DNA of 64,000 nucleotides from an uncultured Eubacteriales bacterium (GCA_958417225.1 CATZCM010000004.1:1-64000); one strand, 5' to 3'. Shown: positions 29,347 through 40,787, numbered from the stretch's first letter. Notes: a model not told the origin generated them from the sequence alone. Numbers and translations: made by a program.

Positions 29347-29739
29347 TCACTTCAAATAACTTTTAACATGATCCTTTTTGTTTACACCAAATATCGACCC
29401 TATTGATCCCATTAACATCATAAATATACATTTTACTAATGCAAGCAATGAAATTGCTTCTCTAAAGATGATCACATCAGACAAAAGCACCGCTACAAAT
29501 AAAACCGCACCACAAAGCATCCCAAATAACAAACCATTTTCTCTAAGAATGCGCCCACACATATACCCTGAAGAAATCGAACCTAACGCGCAAGAGATAA
29601 TCGCAAGTATCCCAATAGCCTGCATAGGAAGCCTGGCCATTTTAACAAAGGCACACGATACTGCTGACAAAAACATTACACACACAACTGCTCCAATGAA
29701 AGTACTTAACAATACTATTTTTATCGCTTTACCGTTCAT
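29347..29739 (-). CDS. TIGR04086 family membrane protein
   Basis: 130 residues with GAGGGG before ATG. Four hydrophobic helices, and a glycine-rich turn GSISSGYMCGRILRENGLLFGMLCG typical of this family. Function is unknown, but the gene sits between yajC and scfA in many Clostridia, exactly as here, which supports the call. Confidence 0.85.
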   Translation of the reverse strand: MNGKAIKIVLLSTFIGAVVCVMFLSAVSCAFVKMARLPMQAIGILAIISCALGSISSGYMCGRILRENGLLFGMLCGAVLFVAVLLSDVIIFREAISLLALVKCIFMMLMGSIGSIFGVNKKDHVKSYLK

Positions 29740-29789
29740 TAAACCAACCCCTCACAATAAATTTTATTACGTGAAGGTAAAAGATATTC

Positions 29790-30101
29790 TTATTTTTCTT
29801 TTGCAGTGCTCAATTTTGAATCTTTAGACGCAATCGCACCTCTTCTTATTGAAAGTCGAGTTCTATCTGATCCTGTCTCTAAAATTAAAATATCCGAATT
29901 TTCTCTAACGCTCACAATTCTTCCAACTATGCCTCCAATTGTAGTAACTTCATCACCAACTTCTAACGAATTGCGAACTTCCTCCTCTTCTTTTCTTCTT
30001 TTGTTTTGAGGACGTATCATAAAAAAATACAAAGCAATCAATAAAAGTCCCCATACACACACCATAAAAGCTGGACTTTGAGAAATGTTATTAAGGTTCA
30101 C
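29790..30101 (-). CDS. yajC: Preprotein translocase subunit YajC
   Basis: 103 residues from a GTG at 30101, 7 nt after GGAGGT; an ATG at 30116 overlaps the ribosome site and is unlikely. One TM helix (FMVCVWGLLLIALYFF), then MIRPQNKRRKEEEEVRNSLEVGDEV and TIGGIVGRI, the standard YajC core. Accessory protein of the Sec translocon. secD/secF are not adjacent. Confidence 0.93.
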   Translation of the reverse strand: MNLNNISQSPAFMVCVWGLLLIALYFFMIRPQNKRRKEEEEVRNSLEVGDEVTTIGGIVGRIVSVRENSDILILETGSDRTRLSIRRGAIASKDSKLSTAKEK

Positions 30102-30117
30102 TACCATAACCTCCATT

Positions 30118-30325
30118 AATAAATTTTAAGTTTATACTATAAACTCTCCCCATTCCTATAAGGTACAGGTTTTCCTGCTCAAGAGTCTTAACTAACCCAG
30201 TATCAACAGGCTATCCCCACAGTTTAGCGGTTTAGTAATACGTCTAAACATTTATTTTTACTTAAGTGGACCGAATCCCTGTAAAATTTTCTTAAAAATA
30301 AATCATAGCGCTTTACATTAATATA
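30118..30325 (-). other. Intergenic stretch with inverted repeats; possible structured RNA
   Basis: About 200 nt between yajC and the 5S gene. It is richer in GC than its surroundings. It contains a perfect palindrome AGTTTATAGTATAAACT, a tetraloop hairpin GCAGG-AAAA-CCTGT and an alternative pairing CCTG...CAGG (all minus strand). I cannot assign it to a known RNA family by eye, and the strand is uncertain. Confidence 0.35.
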
Positions 30326-30360
30326 AATAAAAAGGCTACCCACAAATAAGGGGCAGCTTT
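30326..30360 (-). terminator. Terminator of the 5S rRNA gene
   Basis: On the minus strand GCTGCCC and GGGTAGC pair, followed by CTTTTTATTT, about 10 nt past the 5S 3' end. Confidence 0.8.
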
Positions 30361-30365
30361 TATAT

Positions 30366-30481
<116 letters not shown>

Positions 30482-30514
30482 TGTAACTTTACAATCATTC
30501 CCGACTGCTTTTTT

Positions 30515-30543
30515 ATTGTACCACAGATAAAATTAAAAAGCAA
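30515..30543 (-). promoter_or_regulatory. Promoter of the lone 5S gene
   Basis: On the minus strand TTGCTT, 17-nt spacer, TACAAT, with a TGG extended -10. Transcription would start about 25 nt ahead of the mature 5' end. Confidence 0.75.
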
Positions 30544-30628
30544 TATATTTTTTTCAAAAAACTCATCTTCTACTCATTGCACAATAAGTAACTAATCATT
30601 CTGTTAAAATTAATAAAAAAGCTTCTAG

Positions 30629-30674
30629 TAAAAAATGTTAGCGAGGAATACATATAGTTACCTACCTTCCTCGC
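30629..30674 (-). terminator. Terminator of the dnaJ operon
   Basis: On the minus strand GCGAGGAA pairs with TTCCTCGC, then AACATTTTTT. Confidence 0.85.
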
Positions 30675-30703
30675 CAATTGAACTTTATAAATTTATAAAA
30701 AAA

Positions 30704-31858
30704 CTACTCGTTAGAATCGAATGCATTTTTTATTTTATCAAAAAATCCTGTACGTTTCTGGTAATTTTTTTCGTTGCACGTTCCATCAAATGATTTCAAT
30801 ATATCTTTCTGCTTTGACGTAAGATTTCGCGGAACTTCCAGAACCACTTTTACATACTGATCACCTCTGACATGTGATCTAATATGCTCTATCCCCTTAC
30901 CTCTGAGTTTAAATACATCTCCTGGTTGGGTTCCTTCATGTATCATATACTTCACCTTTCCATCAAGTGTTGGTACCACTACTTCTGCCCCCAATGCTGC
31001 TTGTATAAACGTCACCGGAAGTTCACACCACACATCATAACCCTTACGTTCAAAAATCGGATGTGGTCTCACACTTATGTAAACGTGTAAATCGCCACTT
31101 GGTCCCCCGTTTACACCTGCATTACCGTGGCCTGATATATTTAGGATTTGTTCATCATCTATACCAGCTGGTATATTAATTTCTACTTGACTCTTTTTAC
31201 GAGTTTTTCCCGTACCTGAACATGCCTTACACGGTTTTTCTATCACTTTACCGGTACCATGGCATCGATCACACGCATGTGATGATTGCATCATGCCAAA
31301 TGGGGTACGTTGTGTCGTAGTCGTTTGACCTGTGCCATGGCATACTGGACAACTTTTTGGAGACGTTCCCTTTTGTGCACCACTTCCATTGCACTCCTTA
31401 CACGGAGCAACACGATCGTATGTTATATTTTTTTTACAACCCTTAGCCGCTTCTTCAAAGGATATATTTACTACCGTCTCTATATCTGAACCTCTTCTTG
31501 GAGCATTAGGATTAGATCTTCTTGATCTGCCCCCAAATCCACCACCAAAAAAGCTACTGAATATGTCTCCAAAATCCATATCAAATCCTTCTCCGAAAGG
31601 ATTGCCTCCTGCACCTGCTCCATAGCTAGGATCAACCCCTGCATGACCAAATTGATCATAACGAGCCTTTTTTTGGCTATCAGATAAAACTTCATATGCT
31701 TCGTTAACTTCTTTGAACTTTGATTCAGCAGTCTTGTCTCCTGGATTTAAATCCGGATGATATTTTTTTGCCATTTTACGGTATGCTTTTTTTATTTCGT
31801 CTTCTGAAGCACCTTTCGATACCCCAAGTACTTCATAGTAATCTCTTTTGTCCGCCAA
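30704..31858 (-). CDS. dnaJ: Chaperone protein DnaJ
   Basis: 384 residues from the TTG at 31858 (AGGGTG 6 nt upstream) giving [13 protein letters not shown] domain with HPD ([11 protein letters not shown]), a Gly/Phe-rich linker, four CxxCxGxG zinc repeats ([32 protein letters not shown]) and a C-terminal substrate domain. It stimulates DnaK ATPase. Last gene of hrcA-grpE-dnaK-dnaJ. Confidence 0.97.
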   Translation of the reverse strand: MADKRDYYEVLGVSKGASEDEIKKAYRKMAKKYHPDLNPGDKTAESKFKEVNEAYEVLSDSQKKARYDQFGHAGVDPSYGAGAGGNPFGEGFDMDFGDIFSSFFGGGFGGRSRRSNPNAPRRGSDIETVVNISFEEAAKGCKKNITYDRVAPCKECNGSGAQKGTSPKSCPVCHGTGQTTTTQRTPFGMMQSSHACDRCHGTGKVIEKPCKACSGTGKTRKKSQVEINIPAGIDDEQILNISGHGNAGVNGGPSGDLHVYISVRPHPIFERKGYDVWCELPVTFIQAALGAEVVVPTLDGKVKYMIHEGTQPGDVFKLRGKGIEHIRSHVRGDQYVKVVLEVPRNLTSKQKDILKSFDGTCNEKNYQKRTGFFDKIKNAFDSNE

Positions 31859-31890
31859 CTGTTTCACCCTTTCTTAGACAAACTCACAGA

Positions 31891-31918
31891 TGTCGGGGCA
31901 CCCTCTCAGGTCCCCGAC
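31891..31918 (-). promoter_or_regulatory. Intercistronic hairpin between dnaK and dnaJ
   Basis: Perfect GTCGGGG / CCCCGAC stem with an inner ACC/GGT. On the minus strand no T run follows, so it looks more like an mRNA-stabilising or attenuating element than a full terminator. Confidence 0.55.
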
Positions 31919-31935
31919 TTCTTGTTTTTAATAGT

Positions 31936-34379
<2,444 letters not shown>

Positions 34380-34396
34380 TTACAAAACTCCTTCCA

Positions 34397-35431
34397 TTAT
34401 AGACCCCATATGCCTTTAAATATGTTTTCAATTACTGATGATAAATATTCTAAACTTGAAATCATCTTTCCATAATCCATTCTTGTAGGGCCAATAATAC
34501 TTATTGCACCACAGTCTTCATGCGAAAGTGCACATTTAGAAATTATTATACTTAAATCAGAAAGTTCATCCACATTGCTCTCTTGACCGATTAAAACTTG
34601 CGTGGCGTTGTTTGTCGTATTAAGTAAAAGATCTGCAATCTCGTCATCTTTATCAAGAAAATCTATTGCTTTTCGGGCTAGCTTGCTTTCTCGAAAATCT
34701 GGCATGAATAAAAGGTTATGTTGCCCTTCTTTCATTACGTTAATTTCATGCAATTCGGACGCAGCTTCGTAAATCGCTACTAGCATAGGTGATAAAATAA
34801 ACATCATATCTCCAAGTTTTGCCGCAATTGACTGAATGAATTGCCGAGTAATCTTTTCCACTGGAATGTTTTCAAAAATTTCATTTAACGCTTTCGAACT
34901 AACTTCCACTACTTCTTCTCCAAGATCGCAATTACTATAAAACATTTTGCTTTTCATGTTTCCGCATGATGTAACAAATATTAAAATCCCCGCATGTTTA
35001 CTGATCGACACGATTTGAACAGATTTTATGCACATTGACTTGTTTACCGGTAAAACAAATGCTACTGCACATTTTGATAAATCTGCTAGTACCTCCAATG
35101 CCCCTTCTATAAGCTCTTCAGGATCATTCAATGATGATTTTAATGCATTATTTATTAGTGCCTGATCTGAATTTGTCAGTGGCCTGCGATGCATGAGTGT
35201 GTTGATATATAATCTATATCCTAGATGCGAAGGTACCCTGCCTGCCGAGGTGTGAGGTTGTTCCAATAAACCTAATTCCGTAAGCTCTGCCATTTCATTT
35301 CGGATCGTTGCAGATGACAACGGCGTATCAAGTACCTGACATAACGTTTTGGAACTAACCGGTTCCCCAGTCGTAACGTAATTATCTACTATCGCTTCAA
35401 GTATTTTTAATTTCCTATCACTTAAGTCCAC
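34397..35431 (-). CDS. hrcA: Heat-inducible repressor HrcA
   Basis: 344 residues from a GTG. N-terminal winged helix (LDTPLSSATIRNEMAELTELG and PHTSAGRVPSHLGYRLYI), then the HrcA GAF-like core, ending in SLEYLSSVIENIF. It binds CIRCE and represses this operon; GroE helps keep it active in other Firmicutes. The operator lies 30 nt upstream, so it autoregulates. Confidence 0.97.
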   Translation of the reverse strand: MDLSDRKLKILEAIVDNYVTTGEPVSSKTLCQVLDTPLSSATIRNEMAELTELGLLEQPHTSAGRVPSHLGYRLYINTLMHRRPLTNSDQALINNALKSSLNDPEELIEGALEVLADLSKCAVAFVLPVNKSMCIKSVQIVSISKHAGILIFVTSCGNMKSKMFYSNCDLGEEVVEVSSKALNEIFENIPVEKITRQFIQSIAAKLGDMMFILSPMLVAIYEAASELHEINVMKEGQHNLLFMPDFRESKLARKAIDFLDKDDEIADLLLNTTNNATQVLIGQESNVDELSDLSIIISKCALSHEDCGAISIIGPTRMDYGKMISSLEYLSSVIENIFKGIWGL

Positions 35432-35460
35432 AACGTCGATTCACTCCCTTCTTTTCGTAA

Positions 35461-35487
35461 TTAGCACTCTCATCTCTTGAGTGCTAA
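35461..35487 (-). promoter_or_regulatory. CIRCE operator
   Basis: TTAGCACTC, 9 nt, GAGTGCTAA: a perfect match to the HrcA-binding consensus. It sits just downstream of the -10 box. Confidence 0.98.
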
Positions 35488-35491
35488 TTAT

Positions 35492-35520
35492 AGTTTACCA
35501 CACTTTTTTTCATCTGTCAA
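35492..35520 (-). promoter_or_regulatory. Sigma-A promoter of the hrcA operon
   Basis: On the minus strand TTGACA, 17-nt spacer, TAAACT, immediately ahead of CIRCE. Confidence 0.9.
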
Positions 35521-36006
35521 CCCTTTTTTTGAAAAAAAAGGGAACAAAAAAACTTTGGGACGCAGCCTACAATTTTGCGAAATAAAAAACTATTATTGCT
35601 GCGTTTTACTTTTTTCCTGCGAGAAACCTTCTACAACATGCAACACAAACTTTGCAAAGTACTTAACAACTATAACAAGCTTGGAAAACTGCTATTTGAT
35701 GAAAATATCAGTTTAATAAAGGCTACATTTGTTTGTAATTTTCCTCGTTTCATCACATATGCATTTCTTCTCGATGGTTTAAAATTTTTTTAATTCTCAA
35801 ACATTTACTTTTCCTCCTTTGCAATTCTCCAAAGACTTCTGTATTTTCTTTAGAAAATAACAATTTTTCTAAATCGACATCATAAACTCATTTTTTATTA
35901 ATCTAATTGTAGTACAACTAAATTACTTAGTTGATACTATATTTCGACAAAAATTTTCCAATATAATATGCTATAATAAACATACTAAATTCTGAAAGGA
36001 TTGATC
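35521..36006. other. Gene-free AT-rich region upstream of hrcA
   Basis: It begins with a perfect inverted repeat CCCTTTTTTT-G-AAAAAAAAGGG abutting the hrcA -35 box. The rest is AT-rich, with no ORF backed by a ribosome site and no RNA I recognise. The last 60 nt must hold the promoter of the 36007 gene. Confidence 0.5.
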
Positions 36007-36489
36007 ATGATGAGAAAAAAAACTAAAAAAATATTAACAACAGCACTAATAGCAGGAATTATTCTCAATGGAGGGATAATGACTGAACTTCCCACAACAA
36101 TGAAGGTATGCGCAGTGTATGACAAAGATCTAGGATATGATCCAGATGCAAATCCTAACATATCGGGAATCCATAATTTAGATGATTTATGGAATGAAAT
36201 GGAAAGACTCCATTGGTTTTCCGTGTGCAAGACGTGTTTGGGCAAGTTCAAAGATGAGGGTACTTTTGGATTATTGCCACCAACTGATGAAAGAAGTGAA
36301 AACGGTAAGTGGATAGTATACAAGTGTTGGGAGCGAGAAGACTATGATGTTATAGGTGAGTACGATGATGAGGGAGTTGCTTGCAGAGTATTTTTGCAAC
36401 TTCTTCAAAAAAGGGCACAGATGCGAAAACCTATTTATGATTGGGAGTGGAACCCTTTTTGGCTGCTAGACTCTATTAAGATAAGATAA
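36007..36489 (+). CDS. Secreted small protein of unknown function
   Basis: 160 residues, with AAAGGA before two adjacent ATGs. Residues 1-35 form a signal peptide (lysine-rich start, TTALIAGIILNGGIM core). The mature part is acidic and aromatic-rich, with four Cys (CKTCLG, KCWER, ACRVF) and DLDDLWNEMERLHW-like helices. No domain recognised. Single gene with a good terminator. Confidence 0.65.
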   Translation: MMRKKTKKILTTALIAGIILNGGIMTELPTTMKVCAVYDKDLGYDPDANPNISGIHNLDDLWNEMERLHWFSVCKTCLGKFKDEGTFGLLPPTDERSENGKWIVYKCWEREDYDVIGEYDDEGVACRVFLQLLQKRAQMRKPIYDWEWNPFWLLDSIKIR

Positions 36490-36554
36490 AAATACAGTTC
36501 TATCGCTTTTGACCACTTCTGCAATGCTTTCTTACAACAATAATTAATCCTCAG

Positions 36555-36595
36555 ATTCCAAATAATTCTGATACAGAGTTATTTGGAATTTTTTT
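36555..36595 (+). terminator. Terminator after the 36007 secreted-protein gene
   Basis: 11-bp stem ATTCCAAATAA / TTATTTGGAAT followed by seven T. Confidence 0.85.
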
Positions 36596-36703
36596 ATAAC
36601 ATTGAATAAATATGGAATATTTGCCCAACATATTAGCATATAAATAGTTTAACGAAAAATCTCTTTATTTACTCTGCATTTAGAAAGGACAGGTGTGCTA
36701 AAT

Positions 36704-36928
36704 ATGTTTTCAACACAATCAGAAAAGGACTCTTTAATTCAAGAAATTCACGATGTATGTGATCAAATGTCCTGTACAAACATGTGGTTCCAAATGGAAG
36801 ACGACCAGGACCTCATCGAAGCATGCATATATCAAATGGAGGTACTCAACGCCAGATATAGGTACCTCTTGCGCAAAGCACGCACCAATAACATAAGTGT
36901 ATCTTCTTTCTACAAACGGGAGGCCTAA
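36704..36928 (+). CDS. DUF2508 (YaaL-like) protein
   Basis: 74 residues from the ATG at 36704 after AGGTG. The helical sequence with MWFQMEDDQDLIEACIYQMEVL and RYRYLLRKAR is the DUF2508 hallmark. It precedes a BofA-like gene, as yaaL precedes bofA in Bacillus, though recR is not beside it here. Function unknown. Confidence 0.85.
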   Translation: MFSTQSEKDSLIQEIHDVCDQMSCTNMWFQMEDDQDLIEACIYQMEVLNARYRYLLRKARTNNISVSSFYKREA

Positions 36929-36929
36929 C

Positions 36930-37184
36930 ATGCTACAGAACATTTTTTTGTTAATAGGCATTGTTGTACTCTGCGTTTTCTTAACAGCGTTCATATTAAA
37001 AATTAAACACCCATTCATTTCAGCAATTCTCAACATGGTATGTGGTATCCTTACCCTTTTAGCTATGCACACTATGGAGGCTCTTACACAAATTCAAATG
37101 CCAGTCAGTATACTCTCTACCGGCATAAGTGCTGTTTTAGGCATCCCAGGAGTAGCATTAATCGCAGTTAGTTCATTGTGGTAA
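36930..37184 (+). CDS. BofA-like membrane protein
   Basis: 84 residues from the ATG at 36930, with GGGAGG 6 nt upstream and a 1-nt gap after the DUF2508 stop. Two to three hydrophobic helices and the C-terminal GIPGVALI turn typical of pro-sigma-K-processing inhibitor BofA-like proteins. In spore formers BofA holds SpoIVFB inactive. Many non-sporulating Clostridia keep homologues, so a sporulation role is not proven. Confidence 0.8.
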   Translation: MLQNIFLLIGIVVLCVFLTAFILKIKHPFISAILNMVCGILTLLAMHTMEALTQIQMPVSILSTGISAVLGIPGVALIAVSSLW

Positions 37185-37247
37185 ATTATGTACTATTTCC
37201 ATTATTAAGATTTTAAAAAAAATAAAAGTAAATCGACAAAAAAGATA

Positions 37248-37276
37248 TTGATTTTTGAAACATAACCCTGTATACT
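37248..37276 (+). promoter_or_regulatory. Promoter of the zinc-ribbon gene
   Basis: TTGATT, 17-nt spacer, TATACT, about 34 nt ahead of the start. Confidence 0.65.
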
Positions 37277-37309
37277 TTTATTATAAATACGTGAAATGGG
37301 GGTTAAATT

Positions 37310-37798
37310 ATGTTTTGTACTAACTGTGGACAACCTTTACCAAAAGATACACTAGACTGCCAAATATGTGGTAACCATGTAATACTACCGAAACAAGAAC
37401 CTATTCCTTGCGATCAAGATCAGCCTGAAACTAAAGAAAAGTCATGTGATCAAGTAAGTCTTCAAGATTTAGTAGACAACGAAAAAAAAGAAATACTCGA
37501 GAGAAATCAAATATTACAGCTTCAAGTGAAGCGTTTTAAGCCTATCGGTACCTGGTCCTTTTTCTTAATGGAAATTTTGTCTATGATACCAATTATAAAC
37601 ATTATTGTTCTGCTTATATGGGCTTTCAAAAAAAATTCCAACATCAATCGAAAATCATTTGCAAGATCTAAACTTTTATGTTTACTGATATTTGTCATAG
37701 TGCCTATTGCTGCATTTTTTATTTGCTTCATATTTCTCTACTCCACATTTGGAATCTGGATTGAAAGCATTATTAATTACATAGTAAACTCCTTTTAA
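37310..37798 (+). CDS. Zinc-ribbon membrane protein
   Basis: 162 residues. N-terminal zinc ribbon CTNCGQ...CQICGN (residues 3-6 and 18-21), an acidic linker, then two TM helices (about 83-105 and 122-150). This layout is common in small clostridial proteins of unknown function. Flanked by its own promoter and terminator. Confidence 0.75.
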   Translation: MFCTNCGQPLPKDTLDCQICGNHVILPKQEPIPCDQDQPETKEKSCDQVSLQDLVDNEKKEILERNQILQLQVKRFKPIGTWSFFLMEILSMIPIINIIVLLIWAFKKNSNINRKSFARSKLLCLLIFVIVPIAAFFICFIFLYSTFGIWIESIINYIVNSF

Positions 37799-37843
37799 AA
37801 ATCAATTTATATATTATTAATCTTATTATTTTCCTAAAAAGAG

Positions 37844-37908
37844 CATCCTTTTCAAATCTCACAAAGTACTTCAAAAACCATATAGTACAGAGATCAAGGA
37901 TGTTTTTT
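37844..37908 (+). terminator. Terminator after the zinc-ribbon gene
   Basis: CATCCTT / AAGGATG stem (37844-37850, 37896-37902) enclosing an inner GTAC pairing, then six T. Confidence 0.6.
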
Positions 37909-38041
37909 ATACATACAATCGTCACGCCAATTTAAAGATACAGCTCACATTATTCCAAATCAAGTCATTTAAACACAAATAGAAAAGCCACATGTTCATG
38001 AAAAATAAAATTCACAAACACATGACTAAACTTAAATTAAG

Positions 38042-38734
38042 TTAATTTGCATAAACTCTTTTTTTCCTTTTAGAAAACTTATGATTTCTTTCCACATAAT
38101 CTCTAGCACCTTTTTCTCCAATAACAACATGGCGCTTACTTCCCTCGCACTCTGACCATGAAGAAACCCCATCAAGTTTCTGTATTAATTCATGAACAAC
38201 ACGACGTTCATACGCATTCATAGGCCTTAAATGAACATTTGCATGTGATTTCTTAAACTTTGTTACAGCTATAGCTGTTTCCTTTTTTATAAGTCCATGT
38301 CTTCTATCATCAAAACCCTCTGCATTAAGTAAAACTCTGTAATATGAATTATGATTTTGAGAAGCAACAAGTCCAGATAAGAACTGCAAAGAATCCAATA
38401 CCTCACCATACTTACCCATCACGTCACTAACGCCATCACCCTTCAAATCATACACTGCACCAACTTCATCTTCTTGATAGTCAACATGCACATCTTTATC
38501 GGATATTTCATTTGCAACGTAATTTATAAAATCACACACGGCTTGTGGTGTTTTGTCTTCTTGAACCTCTACAGCACACACTTTTGCCTTTTTACCTCCA
38601 AACAAACCTAGAACCTTTTTTTCCGGTAATTGAATCACCTCAAATTTAACCTTATCCATATCAAGTCCTAGCTGCCTGCAAGCATTTTCCCTAGCTGCTG
38701 CAATTGTTTCCCCTACACCTATTACTTCGTTCAT
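38042..38734 (-). CDS. jag: Jag/KhpB RNA-binding protein
   Basis: 230 residues: Jag N-terminal domain (to about 50, with KKVLGLFGGKKAKV), KH domain with MGKYGEVLDSLQFL, and an R3H domain (RPMNAYERRVVHELIQ) ending in a basic tail. KhpB binds RNA with KhpA and affects cell elongation in Firmicutes. It lies just after yidC, its usual place. Confidence 0.95.
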   Translation of the reverse strand: MNEVIGVGETIAAARENACRQLGLDMDKVKFEVIQLPEKKVLGLFGGKKAKVCAVEVQEDKTPQAVCDFINYVANEISDKDVHVDYQEDEVGAVYDLKGDGVSDVMGKYGEVLDSLQFLSGLVASQNHNSYYRVLLNAEGFDDRRHGLIKKETAIAVTKFKKSHANVHLRPMNAYERRVVHELIQKLDGVSSWSECEGSKRHVVIGEKGARDYVERNHKFSKRKKRVYAN

Positions 38735-38762
38735 TTTGTTACAACTCCATTCTCTTCTACAA

Positions 38763-39668
38763 TTACTTTATATTTTTTTCTTGTTCCACTCTAAGCGCTA
38801 TCCTCGCAGCTTCTTGCAAAGCCGACACTTTGCGTGGATTATACATTTTATACATAATAACGCTTTGTATACATCTTAATAAATTTGATGTAATATAGTA
38901 AATACCCAACGCAGCCGGCGCTGGAATCGTAAACCAAGCAAACAGCAGTGGTATTAAAACTAGCTGCGCAACACTGCAGCCCTTATTCAATTGCTGCGTT
39001 GATGAACCCATTTTCATTGATATGACACCCTGTACAATACCTGTTAGCCCAGACAAGGTGGGTATAATCCAAAGCACTCCTGGATTAACCCGAGGTGAAC
39101 AGAGTAAATCAAGCCCAATAAACTTTGTACTACTGTTAAAAAGTTTAATCAGTTCAAGTTCTCCACTCGTAAACATTGTAAATTGATCAGGAAATTGTGC
39201 TGCAGTACGCACCACATCTAATTGCTGATATCTTGTATTAAAAAAAGCCTCTAAATCAGCCGAGTTTTTCAAAACTTCAATTGCCTGATTTATCTTATTT
39301 CCATCGAAATGAAAGACGTTTGATAAAGGATACGAAAGCATGCAAAACAATCCACTAAAAAAGATAAGAGGTAAAATTGATGTTAAACAGCCTCCCATCG
39401 GGTTAATTCCCTCACGTTCATTGAGTTTCATCATTTCTTCTTGCTGTTTGCTTGGATTTTTTGCGTACATTTTTCGGATCTCAGCTTGCTTTTTGGCAAA
39501 CTTAGTCGATCTAATCATCGACTTGTGCTGTTTCAAACTGCTTGGGAATGAAATCAGTATCAAAACAAATGTAATCAATATTATAGCAATACCATAATTA
39601 TTTGTAAATTCCCATAAATAAAAAAATATGTAACCTAATAGGCTTCCAAAGAAATTGAATATGTCCAT
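38763..39668 (-). CDS. yidC: Membrane protein insertase YidC
   Basis: 301 residues, GGAGG before ATG. YidC/Oxa1 core with five TM segments, NPMGGCLTSILPLIFFSGLF and the C-terminal YYITSNLLRCIQSVIM stretch. It lacks the large periplasmic domain of Gram-negative YidC. No lipobox is seen at the N-terminus. It inserts membrane proteins with or without SecYEG. Confidence 0.95.
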   Translation of the reverse strand: MDIFNFFGSLLGYIFFYLWEFTNNYGIAIILITFVLILISFPSSLKQHKSMIRSTKFAKKQAEIRKMYAKNPSKQQEEMMKLNEREGINPMGGCLTSILPLIFFSGLFCMLSYPLSNVFHFDGNKINQAIEVLKNSADLEAFFNTRYQQLDVVRTAAQFPDQFTMFTSGELELIKLFNSSTKFIGLDLLCSPRVNPGVLWIIPTLSGLTGIVQGVISMKMGSSTQQLNKGCSVAQLVLIPLLFAWFTIPAPAALGIYYITSNLLRCIQSVIMYKMYNPRKVSALQEAARIALRVEQEKNIK

Positions 39669-39690
39669 ATAAAAAGGTCCTCCACCTTAT

Positions 39691-39933
39691 TTAAGGTTTA
39701 ATTTTCTTGTTATTATTTTTTTCAGGTACAGGATCGTAGCCTGGAGTACATAAAGGATTACACCTTAAAAATCGCCATAGTGCTAATATTAACCCCTTGA
39801 ACACTCCAAAACGTTCTATTGCCACAAGAGCATACTCTGAACATGTAGGATAAAACCTACATTTTGGCTTTGTATACGGAGAAATCTTACTTCTATAAAA
39901 ATTAATAAGTTGAATTAAAATTCTTCTCAGCAT
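39691..39933 (-). CDS. yidD: Membrane protein insertion efficiency factor YidD
   Basis: 80 residues: YRSKISPYTKPKCRFYPTCS, LALWRFLRCNPLCTPGYDPV. The conserved cysteines are present. It lies between rnpA and yidC, as in most bacteria. Confidence 0.96.
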   Translation of the reverse strand: MLRRILIQLINFYRSKISPYTKPKCRFYPTCSEYALVAIERFGVFKGLILALWRFLRCNPLCTPGYDPVPEKNNNKKIKP

Positions 39934-39973
39934 TTAAAATCCTATCCTCATCACACAAAACGCACACAATCAC

Positions 39974-40321
39974 TCAATTCTTGTCTACTTTTAAAACATT
40001 TGCATTTAACAAATGTTCACTCATTATATTGTAAACATCACAAGAAGACATTTCGCACGTTTTCGCTCTCGAAACAAAAACTATATCATATCCTGGACTT
40101 AACGATTCAAAAAGTTGCCTGTACGCTTCTCGTATAATTCTACGAGATCTGTTGCGTAAGACTGCCTTACCTGTTTTTTTGCTTGTAGTGATACCTATCC
40201 TGACTTTATTCATTTTATTACGAACTACATAAGTTACCAATATTGGTGATACAAAATTTTTACCTACCCTATATGCTCTCTGAAATTCCTTATTTTTCTT
40301 AAGAGAAAGAATATCTTTCAT
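39974..40321 (-). CDS. rnpA: Ribonuclease P protein component
   Basis: 115 residues: SLKKNKEFQRAYRVGKNF and the RNR box KAVLRNRSRRIIREAYR. It binds the catalytic P RNA to mature tRNA 5' ends. It lies 286 nt from rpmH, with a terminator-like hairpin and an inserted palindrome in between, so it may depend on another promoter. Confidence 0.96.
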   Translation of the reverse strand: MKDILSLKKNKEFQRAYRVGKNFVSPILVTYVVRNKMNKVRIGITTSKKTGKAVLRNRSRRIIREAYRQLFESLSPGYDIVFVSRAKTCEMSSCDVYNIMSEHLLNANVLKVDKN

Positions 40322-40373
40322 AAATACTTTCCTTTATAAATCATCCTGTAATCCCTTAAATTAAAAGACCACT

Positions 40374-40401
40374 CAAAACGACCACTTAAGTAAAGTGGCC
40401 G
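40374..40401 (-). terminator. Terminator-like hairpin between rpmH and rnpA
   Basis: On the minus strand CGGCCACTT pairs with AAGTGGTCG (one G-U), then TTTTGAG. It would stop or reduce read-through from rpmH into rnpA. Confidence 0.65.
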
Positions 40402-40402
40402 C

Positions 40403-40523
40403 TATAAACTACTCTAATTTGTAAAAATGGTATATACACCACACCCACTTCTATTCAAAGTCTTTGCAGACAAAGATGCATCGCATACATACATGAAGTG
40501 AATTACCATTTACAAACTACTCT
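40403..40523. repeat. MITE-like palindromic insert flanked by a 13-bp direct repeat
   Basis: TATAAACTACTCT (40403-40415) and TACAAACTACTCT (40511-40523) match at 12 of 13 positions. Between them a 13-bp outer stem (40418-40432 with 40504-40516, 2-nt bulge) encloses CACTTC/GAAGTG and a TCTTTG/CAAAGA hairpin. The layout resembles a target-site duplication around a small palindromic element. No coding capacity. Confidence 0.5.
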
Positions 40524-40607
40524 CGCAAATCTAATTATGATTTTTAGCCATACTCACCAGAAATGACTTGCAAAAAAGTTTCTATCAACTACTAATCACT
40601 GGTTAAA

Positions 40608-40742
40608 TTAATATGTTAAACGTTTACGCCCCCTTGCTCTGCGGCGAGACAAAACCTTACGACCATTCCTTGTTGACATTCTTTTTCTAAAGCCATGTTC
40701 TTTTTTTCTATGACGTTTTTTTGGTTGATATGTTCTTAACAT
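40608..40742 (-). CDS. rpmH: 50S ribosomal protein L34
   Basis: 44 residues: [20 protein letters not shown] start and [20 protein letters not shown] end, the full L34 length. GAGAGGAGTG precedes the ATG. First gene of rpmH-rnpA-yidD-yidC-jag. dnaA, the usual neighbour on the other side, is not present within at least 23 kb of window to the right. Confidence 0.97.
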   Translation of the reverse strand: MLRTYQPKKRHRKKEHGFRKRMSTRNGRKVLSRRRARGRKRLTY

Positions 40743-40787
40743 CTTTACACTCCTCTCAAAGCTTTAACAAGTTCACTACACTTAAAT

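Noticed and set aside
35477..35793. Two overlapping ORFs (79 and 72 residues) upstream of hrcA
   Set aside because: No ribosome site, they overlap each other and the hrcA promoter, and composition is not protein-like.
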